Assembly: GCA_905234605.1 (NCBI GenBank) | Contig: CAJOIE010000003.1 | Span: 124,001 to 188,000 of the forward strand | Direction of reading: 5' to 3' | DNA from: an uncultured Bacteroidaceae bacterium | GTDB taxonomy: Bacteria; Bacteroidota; Bacteroidia; Bacteroidales; Bacteroidaceae | Length of the DNA: 64,000 nt | Shown: positions 33,108 to 41,848 of the stretch, in pieces | Numbering within the stretch: position 1 is the stretch's first letter | Layout: every line of letters starts with the position of its first letter | Notes under the pieces: model-generated | What the model saw: the letters and a program-made list of their open reading frames with translations, nothing else | Databases searched by the model: none | What the model was told of the DNA's origin: nothing | Made by a program: the position numbers and the translations under genes

Positions 33108-34511
33108 ATGTCAATATTCCTCATCAAGACCCTGCAGCTGCTGCTCTGCTTCGCACTGCTCATTGTGCTCCACGAGGGCGGCCACTTTTTCTTTGCCAAG
33201 CTCTTCGGCATCCGAGTGGAGAAGTTCTTCATGTTCTTCGACTGGAAGTTCCACCTCTTCTCCACCCACGACCGCTGGTTTGCACGCCTCTTCCCACGCC
33301 TGGCCAAGAGCGAGACCGAGTATGGCCTGGGGTGGATACCTCTGGGCGGATACGTCAAGATAGCCGGCATGATCGACGAGAGCCTCGACCTGGAACAGAT
33401 GCGCCAGCCCGCGCAGCCGTGGGAGTTCCGCAGCAAGCCCGTGTGGCAACGCTTCCTCGTGATGGTGGGCGGCGTGCTGGTCAACTTCCTGCTCGCGCTC
33501 TTCATCTATGCCATGATACTCTTCGCCTGGGGCCGCGACACGCTGCCCATGCGTGCCGTCGGCGACGGCTTTGCCTACAACGCCATGGCCACCGCCATGG
33601 GCTTTGAGCAGGGCGACATACCTGTTGCCGTCGACGGACAGCCCATCGTGGCGTGGGAAGGCAGCGTGTACCGCGACATCTCGGAGGCCACGGTGGTGAC
33701 CGTGCTCCGGCAGGGCCGCGAGGTGGACATCACCATGCCCGCCGGCGGTGTCAACCTTCTGGAGATGCTCGATGCCGAGCCCCGTTTCCTGTCGGTGCGC
33801 GTGCCCTCGGTAATCGACACGGTGATGCCAGGGTCGCCGGCCGCCAAGGCCGGCATCAGCAGAGGCCACCGCATCGTGGCCGTGGAGGGGCAGGCGGTGG
33901 CCTGGTGGGGCGACTTCGACGCCGTGATGGGCCGCCGTGCCGACATCCTGGCCGCAGGGTGCACGCCGGCCGACAGTGCCCGCCTGCGCCACCTCACCGT
34001 GGCCGTGGAGCGCGAGGGACGCACCGACACGCTCGACCTCGTGCTCGACGCAAACTACCAGATGGGCATCTACAAGACGCCCTACCAGCTCTACTACCGC
34101 GACGCCTACGTGCACACCGACTACAGCTTCCTGCAGGCCATCCCCGCCGGCATACGCTATGGCTGGGAGACCCTCGGCGGCTATGTGTCGGACCTCAAGT
34201 ACGTCTTCTCCCGCAAGGGCGCACAGAGCGTGGGCTCCTTCGGCACCATAGGCTCGCTCTTCCCCGCCGTGTGGGACTGGGCATCCTTCTGGAACATCAC
34301 CGCCTTCATATCGCTCATGCTGGCCTTCATGAACATCCTGCCTGTCCCCGGGCTCGACGGAGGCCACATACTGTTCCTCATCGTGGAAGCCGTGACACGC
34401 CGCCCGCCGTCGGACAAGTTCATGGAGCGCGCGCAATACGTGGGCATGGCACTGCTGCTCGCCCTGATGGGTCTGGCCGTGTTCAACGACATCGTCAAGT
34501 TCCTCTTCTGA
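33108..34511 (+). CDS. rseP: RIP zinc metalloprotease RseP/site-2 protease
   Basis: A 467-residue intramembrane protease that cleaves transmembrane anchors such as anti-sigma factors or signal-peptide remnants. Four or five hydrophobic helices carry the HEGGH zinc motif at residues 22-26 in helix 1, and the third zinc ligand in PVPGLDGGHILF near the C-terminus. Two PDZ-like regions lie between (around residues 150-215 and 225-300). The membrane lipid-facing MFFDWKFHLFS segment follows the first helix as in other Bacteroidetes members. A strong terminator (34682-34725) ends the tsaB-rseP run. Confidence 0.93.
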   Translation: MSIFLIKTLQLLLCFALLIVLHEGGHFFFAKLFGIRVEKFFMFFDWKFHLFSTHDRWFARLFPRLAKSETEYGLGWIPLGGYVKIAGMIDESLDLEQMRQPAQPWEFRSKPVWQRFLVMVGGVLVNFLLALFIYAMILFAWGRDTLPMRAVGDGFAYNAMATAMGFEQGDIPVAVDGQPIVAWEGSVYRDISEATVVTVLRQGREVDITMPAGGVNLLEMLDAEPRFLSVRVPSVIDTVMPGSPAAKAGISRGHRIVAVEGQAVAWWGDFDAVMGRRADILAAGCTPADSARLRHLTVAVEREGRTDTLDLVLDANYQMGIYKTPYQLYYRDAYVHTDYSFLQAIPAGIRYGWETLGGYVSDLKYVFSRKGAQSVGSFGTIGSLFPAVWDWASFWNITAFISLMLAFMNILPVPGLDGGHILFLIVEAVTRRPPSDKFMERAQYVGMALLLALMGLAVFNDIVKFLF

Positions 34512-34637
34512 CAGGGACAGAAGAGGGAATGTAAAATGTAGAATGTAAAAGCCTTGCCACACTACACGCTTTACATTCCACTGCGGACATTTTACATTCG
34601 CAGACTCTGCATCTTACATCTGCAAAGACCATACACA

Positions 34638-34680
34638 GACCATGCAGGGTGACCGCACGGACCATGCAGGGTGACCGCAC
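34638..34680. repeat. Tandem 21-bp repeat with CAGGGTGACC core
   Basis: Two exact copies (34638-34658 and 34660-34680) start with GACCATGCAGGGTGACC and are separated by one G. The reverse complement of the core, GGTCACCCTGCATGG, is the same word as in the repeats at 48.8 kb and 56.9 kb. Confidence 0.85.
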
Positions 34681-34681
34681 A

Positions 34682-34725
34682 GAGAGTGCAGGGTGACGCC
34701 ATATCACCCTGCACCCTCTTTTTTT
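34682..34725 (+). terminator. Terminator of the tsaB-rseP transcript
   Basis: A 15-bp stem with one mismatch (34682-34696 pairs with 34704-34718), a 7-nt loop, then seven T. The stem is built from the CACCCTGCACCCTC repeat word. Confidence 0.85.
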
Positions 34726-34761
34726 CGCCTCTGCCGTTACTCGCGTTTACGCCAAAAGGCC

Positions 34762-34769
34762 TACCTTTA
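34762..34769 (+). promoter_or_regulatory. -7 element for the oadA-like gene
   Basis: TACCTTTA, one mismatch to TAnnTTTG, 42 bp before the ATG. Confidence 0.45.
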
Positions 34770-34810
34770 CGCGGCAACATCGAAAACACTCAAAACAGAT
34801 AGCTATAACG

Positions 34811-36595
34811 ATGAAGAAACGCATCCAGTTCAGCCTTGTCTATCGCGACATGTGGCAAAGTTCCGGCAAGTTCCAACCCCGCAAAGACCAGCTTGAGCGC
34901 ATCGCCCCCGTGATTATCGACATGGGCGTGTTCGACCGCGTGGAGACCAATGGCGGTGCCTTCGAGCAAGTGAACCTGCTCGCCGGCGAGAACCCCAACG
35001 CCGCCGTGCGCGCCTTCTGCAAGCCCTTCAACGAAGTGGGCATCAAGACCCACATGCTCGACCGCGGGCTCAACGCCCTGCGCATGTATCCCGTGCCCGA
35101 CGACGTGCGCCAGCTCCAATACAAGGTAAAGCACGCTCAGGGTGTCGACATACCACGCATCTTCTGCGGCCTCAACGACGTGCGCAACATCATACCCTCG
35201 GTGCGCTGGGCCAAGGCCGCCGGCATGACACCGCAAGCCACGCTGTGCATCACCACGTCGCCCATACACACCGTGGACTACTACAGCGAGATAGCCGACC
35301 AGGTGATAGCCGCCGGAGCCGAGGAAATATGCCTCAAGGACATGGCAGGCATAGGCCAGCCGGCACTCCTCGGCGCACTCACCAAGGCCATCAAGGACAA
35401 GCACCCCGACATCATCATACAGTATCACGGCCACTCCGGCCCAGGCCTCTCCATGGCCTCCATTCTCGAGGTGTGCAACAACGGTGCCGACGTCATCGAC
35501 ACAGCCATCGAGCCCCTGTCGTGGGGCAAAGTGCACCCCGACATCATCTCCGTGCAGTCGATGCTCAAGAACGAAGGCTTCGAGGTCAAGGACATCAACA
35601 TGAACGCCTACATGCAGGCACGCTCACTCACCCAGGAGTTTATCGATGACTGGCTCGGCTACTTCATCAACCCTGGCAACAAGCTGATGTCCAGCCTGCT
35701 GCTGGGCTGCGGACTCCCTGGCGGCATGATGGGCTCCATGATGGCCGACCTGGCAGGCATACACAGCGTCATCAACCAGACCCTCAAGGCCAAGGGCGAG
35801 CCCGAACTCTCAACCGACGACATGCTCGTGCGCCTCTTCGACGAGGTGGCCTATGTGTGGCCCCGCGTGGGCTATCCGCCACTCGTCACACCCTTCTCGC
35901 AATACGTCAAGAACATAGCCCTGATGAACCTGCTCACCATGGCCCAGGGCAAGGGACGCTTCGTGATGATGGACGACGCCATGTGGGGCATGATCCTCGG
36001 CAAGAGCGGCAAGATACCCGGCCAGATAGCACCCGAACTCGTGGAGCTGGCCAAAGAGAAAGGCAAAGAGTTCACCACAGCCGACCCCCACACGCTGCTC
36101 ACGGACGCGCTGCCAGGCTTCATCAAGGAAATGGAGGACAACGGCTGGGACCGCGGACAGGACGACGAGGAGCTCTACGAGCTGGCCATGCACCCCGAGC
36201 AATACCGCAACTACAAGAGCGGTCAGGCCAAGAAGAACTTCCTGGCCGACCTCGAGAAGGCCAAGATAGCCAAGATGGAAGCCAGCAGCGGCCCCCGACT
36301 CACGCCGCAGGAGCTGGCAGCATTCAAGCACGCCAAGGCCGACGCCATCGTCGCTCCCGAAGGCGGACAGCTCTTCTTCGAAGTGAGCGGCGACAGCGGA
36401 TGCCAACGCTGCATAGAGCCGCAAGTGGGGCAAAAGTATGAAGCAGGACAGACCTTCTGCTACATACAGATGCCATGGAACGAACTCCGCCCCATCCCCG
36501 CAGCCCTCGGCGGCACACTCGTCGAGGTGGCGGCACGGCAAGGACAACGCGTGCTCAAGGGCCAGACACTGGGCTGGATAGAGCGCAACGCCTGA
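34811..36595 (+). CDS. oadA: Oxaloacetate decarboxylase/pyruvate carboxylase subunit B-like carboxyltransferase without biotin lysine
   Basis: A 594-residue protein of the pyruvate/oxaloacetate carboxyltransferase family. The TIM-barrel region has RDMWQSSGK, the KDMAGIG motif and the metal-binding YHGHSGPG (H-x-H). A PYC_OADA-like middle domain follows. The C-terminal ~80 residues resemble a biotinyl domain (the GG-T-L-x-E-V strand and final GQTLGWIE), but where a biotin domain has the E-A-M-K-M turn this has YIQMPWNELRPI (residues 551-562), with no lysine to carry biotin. The partner carrier is not in this window. It follows a terminator and has a weak promoter, and ends 25 bp before the DUF362 gene. 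Confidence 0.8.
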   Translation: MKKRIQFSLVYRDMWQSSGKFQPRKDQLERIAPVIIDMGVFDRVETNGGAFEQVNLLAGENPNAAVRAFCKPFNEVGIKTHMLDRGLNALRMYPVPDDVRQLQYKVKHAQGVDIPRIFCGLNDVRNIIPSVRWAKAAGMTPQATLCITTSPIHTVDYYSEIADQVIAAGAEEICLKDMAGIGQPALLGALTKAIKDKHPDIIIQYHGHSGPGLSMASILEVCNNGADVIDTAIEPLSWGKVHPDIISVQSMLKNEGFEVKDINMNAYMQARSLTQEFIDDWLGYFINPGNKLMSSLLLGCGLPGGMMGSMMADLAGIHSVINQTLKAKGEPELSTDDMLVRLFDEVAYVWPRVGYPPLVTPFSQYVKNIALMNLLTMAQGKGRFVMMDDAMWGMILGKSGKIPGQIAPELVELAKEKGKEFTTADPHTLLTDALPGFIKEMEDNGWDRGQDDEELYELAMHPEQYRNYKSGQAKKNFLADLEKAKIAKMEASSGPRLTPQELAAFKHAKADAIVAPEGGQLFFEVSGDSGCQRCIEPQVGQKYEAGQTFCYIQMPWNELRPIPAALGGTLVEVAARQGQRVLKGQTLGWIERNA

Positions 36596-36620
36596 CCATA
36601 ACAACAACACCCCATCACCC

Positions 36621-37622
36621 ATGCTACACACAACACGCAACCTCCTGACCATCATAGTCATGGCAACAACAGCAATAGCCACCACCGCCTGCCACGCCAA
36701 CAGCCGGCAAGCCGACAGCGACCAAGACAGCACCACACAGCCCGTGGTCTACTTCACCCGCGAAATATCGCCCCAGTCACTCCTACGCATTTATCAGGCA
36801 CTCGGCCGCGAGGCACAAGGCCGCGTGGCAGTGAAAATAAGCACCGGCGAAGGCGGCAACAACCACTACCTCAAGCCAGAACTCATTGCCGGACTGGTGA
36901 ACAGCGTGCAAGGCACCATCGTGGAGTGCTGCACAGCCTACGGCGGCACACGTCAGGACAAACAGATGCACTGGCAGACCATCCACGACCACGGCTTCGA
37001 CGTCTTCCCCGTCGACCTCATGGACGAGGAGGGTGAGATGCAGATACCCGTGGCCGACAGCACCCACCTCAAGTGCGACATCGTGGGCGACCACCTGCAA
37101 CGCTACGACTTCATGATCAACCTGGCCCACTTCAAGGGTCACGCCATGGGCGGCTTCGGCGGCGTGCTCAAGAACGCATCCATCGGCGTGGCATCCACCA
37201 ACGGCAAGGCCTACATACACAGCGTGGGCATCACCGCCGACCCCGTGGAATGCTGGAACCATATCGACAATCAGGACGGCTTCCTCGAGTCGATGGCCGC
37301 CGCCGCACAAGCCGTGCACAACTACTTCGGCGGCGACCGCATCGTATACATCGACGTGATGAACAACATGAGCGTAGACTGCGACTGCGACGGCAACCCC
37401 GCCCGCCCCGAGCTCAAGGACATGGGCATCATGGCATCCACAGACCCCGTGGCCGTGGACCAGGCATGCCTCGACATGGTGTTCGGCCACACTGCCGCCG
37501 AGGGCGACAACGAACAGCCACTCATTGAGCGCATCAACCGCCAGCATGGCACCTACATCACCGAGTATGCCGAGCGCATAGGCCTCGGCAGCAAGAGCTA
37601 CAAGCTCGTCGAAATAGAATAG
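36621..37622 (+). CDS. DUF362-domain lipoprotein
   Basis: A 333-residue protein with a lipoprotein-like signal (lipobox TTAC, Cys 24) followed by the DUF362 core: VKISTGEGGNNHYLKPE, INLAHFKGHAMGGFGGVLKNASIG and the final STDPVAVDQACLDM motif. Most DUF362 proteins carry a C-terminal pair of 4Fe-4S clusters; this one has no CxxCxxC motif and ends at about residue 333 with EIE. The family is associated with redox or cofactor chemistry but no reaction is known. It follows the oadA-like gene by 25 bp and precedes the GH105 gene by 25 bp. Confidence 0.82.
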   Translation: MLHTTRNLLTIIVMATTAIATTACHANSRQADSDQDSTTQPVVYFTREISPQSLLRIYQALGREAQGRVAVKISTGEGGNNHYLKPELIAGLVNSVQGTIVECCTAYGGTRQDKQMHWQTIHDHGFDVFPVDLMDEEGEMQIPVADSTHLKCDIVGDHLQRYDFMINLAHFKGHAMGGFGGVLKNASIGVASTNGKAYIHSVGITADPVECWNHIDNQDGFLESMAAAAQAVHNYFGGDRIVYIDVMNNMSVDCDCDGNPARPELKDMGIMASTDPVAVDQACLDMVFGHTAAEGDNEQPLIERINRQHGTYITEYAERIGLGSKSYKLVEIE

Positions 37623-37647
37623 CCACCACACAACAGCCACACACTGC

Positions 37648-39063
37648 ATGAAAGCACAGCACTACGCACCACTGCTGCTCTGCCTGGCCGCCTGCACGAC
37701 GGCACCCAAGCAGGAAGCCGACGAGATCAACGACTCCACCACGCCGCTCCACCTGCTGCAGCCCGACTATCAGGTGCCCTACGGCGAGCTCACTGCCGAC
37801 GAGGTGAAAGCCGACCTCGACCGCGTGTTCGCCTACTGCGACGCACAGACACCGCACCGCATCATCGACACCGACGGCCAGGAAGTGGCCGACATCGACG
37901 CCCTGCCCGAGGGTGCCACCGTGGAGCGCGGAGCCTTCCGCATCGGTTCCTACGAGTGGGGCATCACCTATCAGGCACTGCTCGACGCTACGGCAGCGAC
38001 AGGCGACAAACGCTATGCCGACTACGTGCTGCGACAGATGCACCTGCTGGAGCGTGCCGTGCCGGCATTCCGTGAGCGCGATGCCAGCAAGGACGAGGTG
38101 GCCGACGCGCAGATGGAACAGATCATCCATCCGCGTGCACTCGACGACTGCGGCACCATGTGCACCGCCATGATGAAGGCCATGGACCGCTACCCCGAAC
38201 TCGTTCTCGTGGAAATCATCAAGAACTACCTCACCTTCGTGGAGCACGGCCAGTACCGCCTGCCCGACGGCATCTTTGCCCGCCACCGTCCGCAGCACAA
38301 CACCGTGTGGCTCGACGACATGTACATGGGCATCCCCACCGTGGCCTACGCAGGCGTACACACCGGCAACGCCGACTACTCCAACGAGGCTGCCACCATG
38401 TACAAGAACTTCGTGCGCCGCATGTGGGTGCCGGAGAAACAGATATACCGCCACGGCTATGTGGAGGGACTGGCGCAGCAGCCCACCTACCACTGGGCAC
38501 GCGCCAACGGCTGGGCACTGCTCACCACGGTGGAACTGCTCGACATGCTGCCCGAGACACACCCCGACCGTCCCTTCATCATCGCACAGCTGCGTGCACA
38601 TGTGGCCGGCCTGGCCGCCTTGCAGTCGAGCGAAGGCTTCTGGCATCAGTTGCTCGACCGCTCAGACAGCTATCTCGAGACATCGGCCACCGCCATCTAC
38701 TGCTACGCCATAGCCCACGCCGTGCGCAAGGGATGGATTGAGGGCATCACCTACGGTCCTGTGGCACAGCTGGCATGGCACGCCATAAGCACCAAGATAA
38801 CCGACGAGGGCAAGGTTGACGGCACATGTGTGGGCACAGGCATGGCCTTCGACCCCGCCTTCTACTACTACCGCCCCGTCTCCACGGCAGCGGCTCACGG
38901 CTACGGCCCTGTCATCTGGGCAGCAGCAGAGATGTACAGCCTGCTGCAAGAGTGGCACCCGCGCACCAACGACAGCGGCCTTCACTACTACGAGCAGGAG
39001 CAGACCAACCCCTCACCGCTCTTCTACCTGACTGAGGACGGCCAGGGCGAAGCTGTGAAATAG
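37648..39063 (+). CDS. GH88/GH105-family unsaturated glucuronyl/rhamnogalacturonyl hydrolase, lipoprotein
   Basis: A 471-residue (alpha/alpha)6-barrel enzyme of the type that removes unsaturated uronic acids left after polysaccharide lyase action. The N-terminus is a short lipoprotein signal (LLLCLAACTTAP, Cys 16), so it is probably anchored in the periplasm or at the surface. Family motifs seen are GSYEWGITYQALLDAT, WLDDMYMGIPTVAY (the catalytic Asp lies here) and WARANGWALLTTVELL. Substrate chemistry fits the rhamnogalacturonan lyase encoded at 52.9 kb. It is followed by a strong bidirectional terminator. Confidence 0.9.
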   Translation: MKAQHYAPLLLCLAACTTAPKQEADEINDSTTPLHLLQPDYQVPYGELTADEVKADLDRVFAYCDAQTPHRIIDTDGQEVADIDALPEGATVERGAFRIGSYEWGITYQALLDATAATGDKRYADYVLRQMHLLERAVPAFRERDASKDEVADAQMEQIIHPRALDDCGTMCTAMMKAMDRYPELVLVEIIKNYLTFVEHGQYRLPDGIFARHRPQHNTVWLDDMYMGIPTVAYAGVHTGNADYSNEAATMYKNFVRRMWVPEKQIYRHGYVEGLAQQPTYHWARANGWALLTTVELLDMLPETHPDRPFIIAQLRAHVAGLAALQSSEGFWHQLLDRSDSYLETSATAIYCYAIAHAVRKGWIEGITYGPVAQLAWHAISTKITDEGKVDGTCVGTGMAFDPAFYYYRPVSTAAAHGYGPVIWAAAEMYSLLQEWHPRTNDSGLHYYEQEQTNPSPLFYLTEDGQGEAVK

Positions 39064-39089
39064 TGTTCCGCACGCTACACTCCCACAAG

Positions 39090-39135
39090 GCAAGCCCCCT
39101 CCCTATGGCCATGCGCGCATAAGGAGGGGGCTTGC
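39090..39135. terminator. Bidirectional terminator between GH105 and dnaG
   Basis: Perfect 13-bp stem GCAAGCCCCCTCC (39090-39102) with GGAGGGGGCTTGC (39123-39135) and a 20-nt loop, between converging genes. Confidence 0.8.
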
Positions 39136-39148
39136 TGTTCCGCAACAG

Positions 39149-41230
39149 CTATGAGAACACACGGTCGCCACGCTTCTTGGCAAGCTCCGTGTGTATCTGT
39201 TTCGTTGTCTGATATTCAGCAAAGAGAGCCTCGGCACGTTGCGCATCGTCAACAACGACGGGGTCACGCATCTGCCGCATGAGCTCCTGCAGGCGGGCTT
39301 CCACGATGGATAGCTTGTAGTCGGCAATGAGGTGGGGCACGATGTCGATTAGGCGCTCCTCCTCGGGCTTGAGCGGGGCACTCTTCTCATAGCGCCGGCT
39401 CAGTGTCTCCGTGTCATGAGCCAGGTCGGCAGCCAAGTTGGCAATGTCGCGGTCGGGATGGTTCTCGAAGTAGCGTGAACTGCGGAAGCCCTCCTCGCGG
39501 CAGTGTGCCAGAGCCTCGTCGAGCATGCGGCGGTGCAGCTCGCTGCGTAGAGTGAGGTCGTCCTGCCGGAGTGCCAGGCTGATGAATTCAGCCACAGCGA
39601 TGGGCTGCTGCTGTCCCTCCTCATCCTCCAGCTCGCACATAATCTTCTCACCGTGGCGCACCACCATCTGCATCAGAGCCTGCTCCTGACGCAAGATGGC
39701 CGCCTCGCGAGGGTTCGTGCCGCGTGCGGCAAAGGCCTGATGCTGAAGCAGCTCGGGGGCTATATCCGATGGCGACAGGGTGTCGGGCACAGGGGTGTCG
39801 GGTGATGCCTTTGCTCCCGCAGGTTGCTGCGCCACACTCTGCAGCAAGCCATCCTGGCCACCACTGAGGGCTCCCTGTTGCCGTTGCTCACGTTCACGCT
39901 CACGCTGCCGCTCCTCGCCCAACCGTTGACGCACACGTGCCACGGCAGCGGCGATGAGTCCTTCGTTGAGCGACAGCAACAGAGCCGTCTCACGTATATA
40001 GAATGTGCGCGTAATCTCGTTGGGTATCACCGCCAGACTGTCAACAATGTTGTTGACCAGGCGTGACAGCTTGATGGGATCGCCCTTGGCCTCTTCGAGC
40101 AGGAGGTCGGTCTTGAAGCGTATGAAGTCCACCTGATGGTCGCGCAGATAAGCCTGGTAGTCCTCGGCAGTATGTTTGCGGGCAAAGCTGTCGGGGTCGT
40201 CGCCGTCGGGCAGGAGCAGCAGCTTCACGTTCATGCCGTCGGCAAGGAGCATGTCGATGCCTCGCTGCGATGCCTTGATGCCGGCAGCATCGCCGTCGTA
40301 GATGACCACGATGTTGTCCGTGAAGCGGTGTATGGCATTTATCTGATCCGTGGTGAGAGCTGTGCCGCTCGAGGCCACCACGTTCTCCACGCCTTGCTGG
40401 TGCATGGCCATGACATCGGTGTATCCCTCCACAAGGTAGCACACGTCTTGCCGCACAATGGCTTGCTTGGCAAGGAAGAGGCCGTAGAGCTCACGCTTCT
40501 TGGAGTAGACGATGCTCTCGGGCGAGTTCTGGTACTTGACGCTGACACCCTTGGTGCGCGAGTCGAGCACACGTCCGCCAAAGCCGACCACCCTGCCCGA
40601 CACCGTGTGTATGGGGAAGATGACACGCCCCCGGAAACGGTCGTAGGTGCGCCCCGCATCGTTGCGGATGCACAGTCCCGTCTTGAGTATGAACTCTTCC
40701 TTGAAGCCTTCCTTGATGGCAGCCTGCCACTGGGCGTCGTACTTGTCAGGACAGAAGCCCAGCTGGAAACGCTTGATGATGTCGTCGCGGAAGCCACGCT
40801 GGCGGAAGTAGGCAAGGCCCACGGCACGCCCGTCCTCCGTGTCGTTCATCTGCTGCTGGAACCACTTGCCGGCCCACTCGTTCACCACAAGGAGGCTCTC
40901 ACGCTCGCTCTCCTGCGCCTTCTCCTCGTCGGTCTGCTCGCGCTCCTTGACCTCGATGTGGTACTTCTTGGCCAGATAGCGCAGTGCCTCGGGATAGGTG
41001 AGCTGTTCGTGCTCCATGATGAAGTGCACGGGCGTGCCTCCCTTGCCACAGGCAAAGCACTTGCAGATGTTCTTGCTCGGCGACACCATGAACGACGGCG
41101 TGCGGTCGTCGTGGAAAGGGCACAACCCCTTGAGGTTGGCACCTGCACGCTTCAGCGTGACGAAGTCGGAGACGACGTCAACGATGTTGGCTGCATCGAG
41201 GATACGGTCTATGGTCTGGCGGTCTATCAC
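39149..41230 (-). CDS. dnaG: DNA primase
   Basis: Synthesises the RNA primers for Okazaki fragments. The 693-residue protein has the CHC2 zinc finger at its N-terminus (C37, H40, C58, C61 in CPFHDDRTPSF and CKCFACGKGG), the TOPRIM domain with EGYTDVMAMHQQG and VVIYDGDAAGIKAS, and a C-terminal helicase-binding region. It is longer than the E. coli enzyme because of a Gln/Arg-rich linker (near residue 440-470). The start is GTG 41230, which gives the standard MIDRQTIDRILDAANIVDVV beginning; the preceding -7 element ends only 4 bp before it. Confidence 0.96.
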   Translation of the reverse strand: MIDRQTIDRILDAANIVDVVSDFVTLKRAGANLKGLCPFHDDRTPSFMVSPSKNICKCFACGKGGTPVHFIMEHEQLTYPEALRYLAKKYHIEVKEREQTDEEKAQESERESLLVVNEWAGKWFQQQMNDTEDGRAVGLAYFRQRGFRDDIIKRFQLGFCPDKYDAQWQAAIKEGFKEEFILKTGLCIRNDAGRTYDRFRGRVIFPIHTVSGRVVGFGGRVLDSRTKGVSVKYQNSPESIVYSKKRELYGLFLAKQAIVRQDVCYLVEGYTDVMAMHQQGVENVVASSGTALTTDQINAIHRFTDNIVVIYDGDAAGIKASQRGIDMLLADGMNVKLLLLPDGDDPDSFARKHTAEDYQAYLRDHQVDFIRFKTDLLLEEAKGDPIKLSRLVNNIVDSLAVIPNEITRTFYIRETALLLSLNEGLIAAAVARVRQRLGEERQREREREQRQQGALSGGQDGLLQSVAQQPAGAKASPDTPVPDTLSPSDIAPELLQHQAFAARGTNPREAAILRQEQALMQMVVRHGEKIMCELEDEEGQQQPIAVAEFISLALRQDDLTLRSELHRRMLDEALAHCREEGFRSSRYFENHPDRDIANLAADLAHDTETLSRRYEKSAPLKPEEERLIDIVPHLIADYKLSIVEARLQELMRQMRDPVVVDDAQRAEALFAEYQTTKQIHTELAKKRGDRVFS

Positions 41231-41234
41231 ACCG

Positions 41235-41242
41235 CAAAGATA
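41235..41242 (-). promoter_or_regulatory. -7 element touching the dnaG start
   Basis: Minus-strand TATCTTTG in the 18-bp gap after pnuC, 4 bp before the GTG. Transcription from it would begin at or just inside the start codon. Confidence 0.5.
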
Positions 41243-41248
41243 AGAAGT

Positions 41249-41848
41249 TTACCCTCTCACCTGTTGCCTCCACCTGCGGAAACCGGCTATTGCGATTACC
41301 ACATAGAGCGCATAAAGCGATGCCTTGTAGGGTATGTCCTTATAAAAATATAGAGCGCATGTCACTACATCCACGGCAATCCACACCAGCCACTGCTCCA
41401 CATAGCGGCGTGCCAGCAGGTAGATGCCAATCATGGAGAATGCCGTAGTGAAGGCATCGGCAAGAGGCACGGTGCTGTCGGTGAAGGTGAAAAGCAGCCA
41501 ATAAATTACCGCCCACACTGTTGCTGCCACCATGGCCAGAACGGCCACACTGCCCCATCCTGTGGTGCCGCCGATGGGGCTGTGCCACAACGTGGTGGGG
41601 CGCACCACGTCGGGCTGTGTGCCGCTGCCGGCCAGATGCCGACGCCAGTGGGCCATGCCGTAGATGGTCATGCCGAGATAGTAGAACTCCATGCCGCAAT
41701 CGGCGTAGAGACCCTTGTCGAAGTAGAGCACTATGCCCAGCACCTGCATCGCCGCTCCCACGACCCACATCCACACCGAGCCGCGCACCTCGAGCAGTAT
41801 GTAGAGCAGCCCGAGGGCGGCCGTGGTCATGTCGAGCCAGTGTGCCAT
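41249..41848 (-). CDS. PnuC-family vitamin transporter, probably thiamine (PnuT-like)
   Basis: A 199-residue inner-membrane protein of the PnuC family with about seven helices. Family motifs are WVVGAAMQVLGIVLYFDKGLYADCGMEFYY (residues 28-57, cited by position) and WLVWIAVDVVTCALYFYK, where the aromatic residues bind the vitamin. In Bacteroidetes, PnuC relatives next to a TPP-riboswitch-controlled TonB receptor take up thiamine rather than nicotinamide riboside. Here the gene starts in the stop codon of such a receptor and shares its riboswitch, so PnuT function is strongly favoured. dnaG follows after 18 bp. Confidence 0.87.
   Translation of the reverse strand: MAHWLDMTTAALGLLYILLEVRGSVWMWVVGAAMQVLGIVLYFDKGLYADCGMEFYYLGMTIYGMAHWRRHLAGSGTQPDVVRPTTLWHSPIGGTTGWGSVAVLAMVAATVWAVIYWLLFTFTDSTVPLADAFTTAFSMIGIYLLARRYVEQWLVWIAVDVVTCALYFYKDIPYKASLYALYVVIAIAGFRRWRQQVRG

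Larger units (their letters stand above)
34512..34810. other. Intergenic region with repeats, between rseP and the oadA-like gene
   Basis: No gene was found. From left to right it holds an imperfect palindromic AATGTAAAATGTAG/TTTTACATTC stretch (34529-34600), a tandem pair of 21-bp repeats (34638-34680), the rseP terminator and a TACCTTTA promoter. Confidence 0.65.

Noticed and set aside
33111..34562. 483-residue minus-strand open frame opposite rseP
   Set aside because: Shadow of rseP; rich in His, Gly and Glu with no domain pattern, and the rseP frame is fully supported by HEGGH and PDZ motifs.
40136..41353. 405-residue plus-strand frame opposite dnaG
   Set aside because: Antisense shadow of dnaG, created by the GC-rich third positions.
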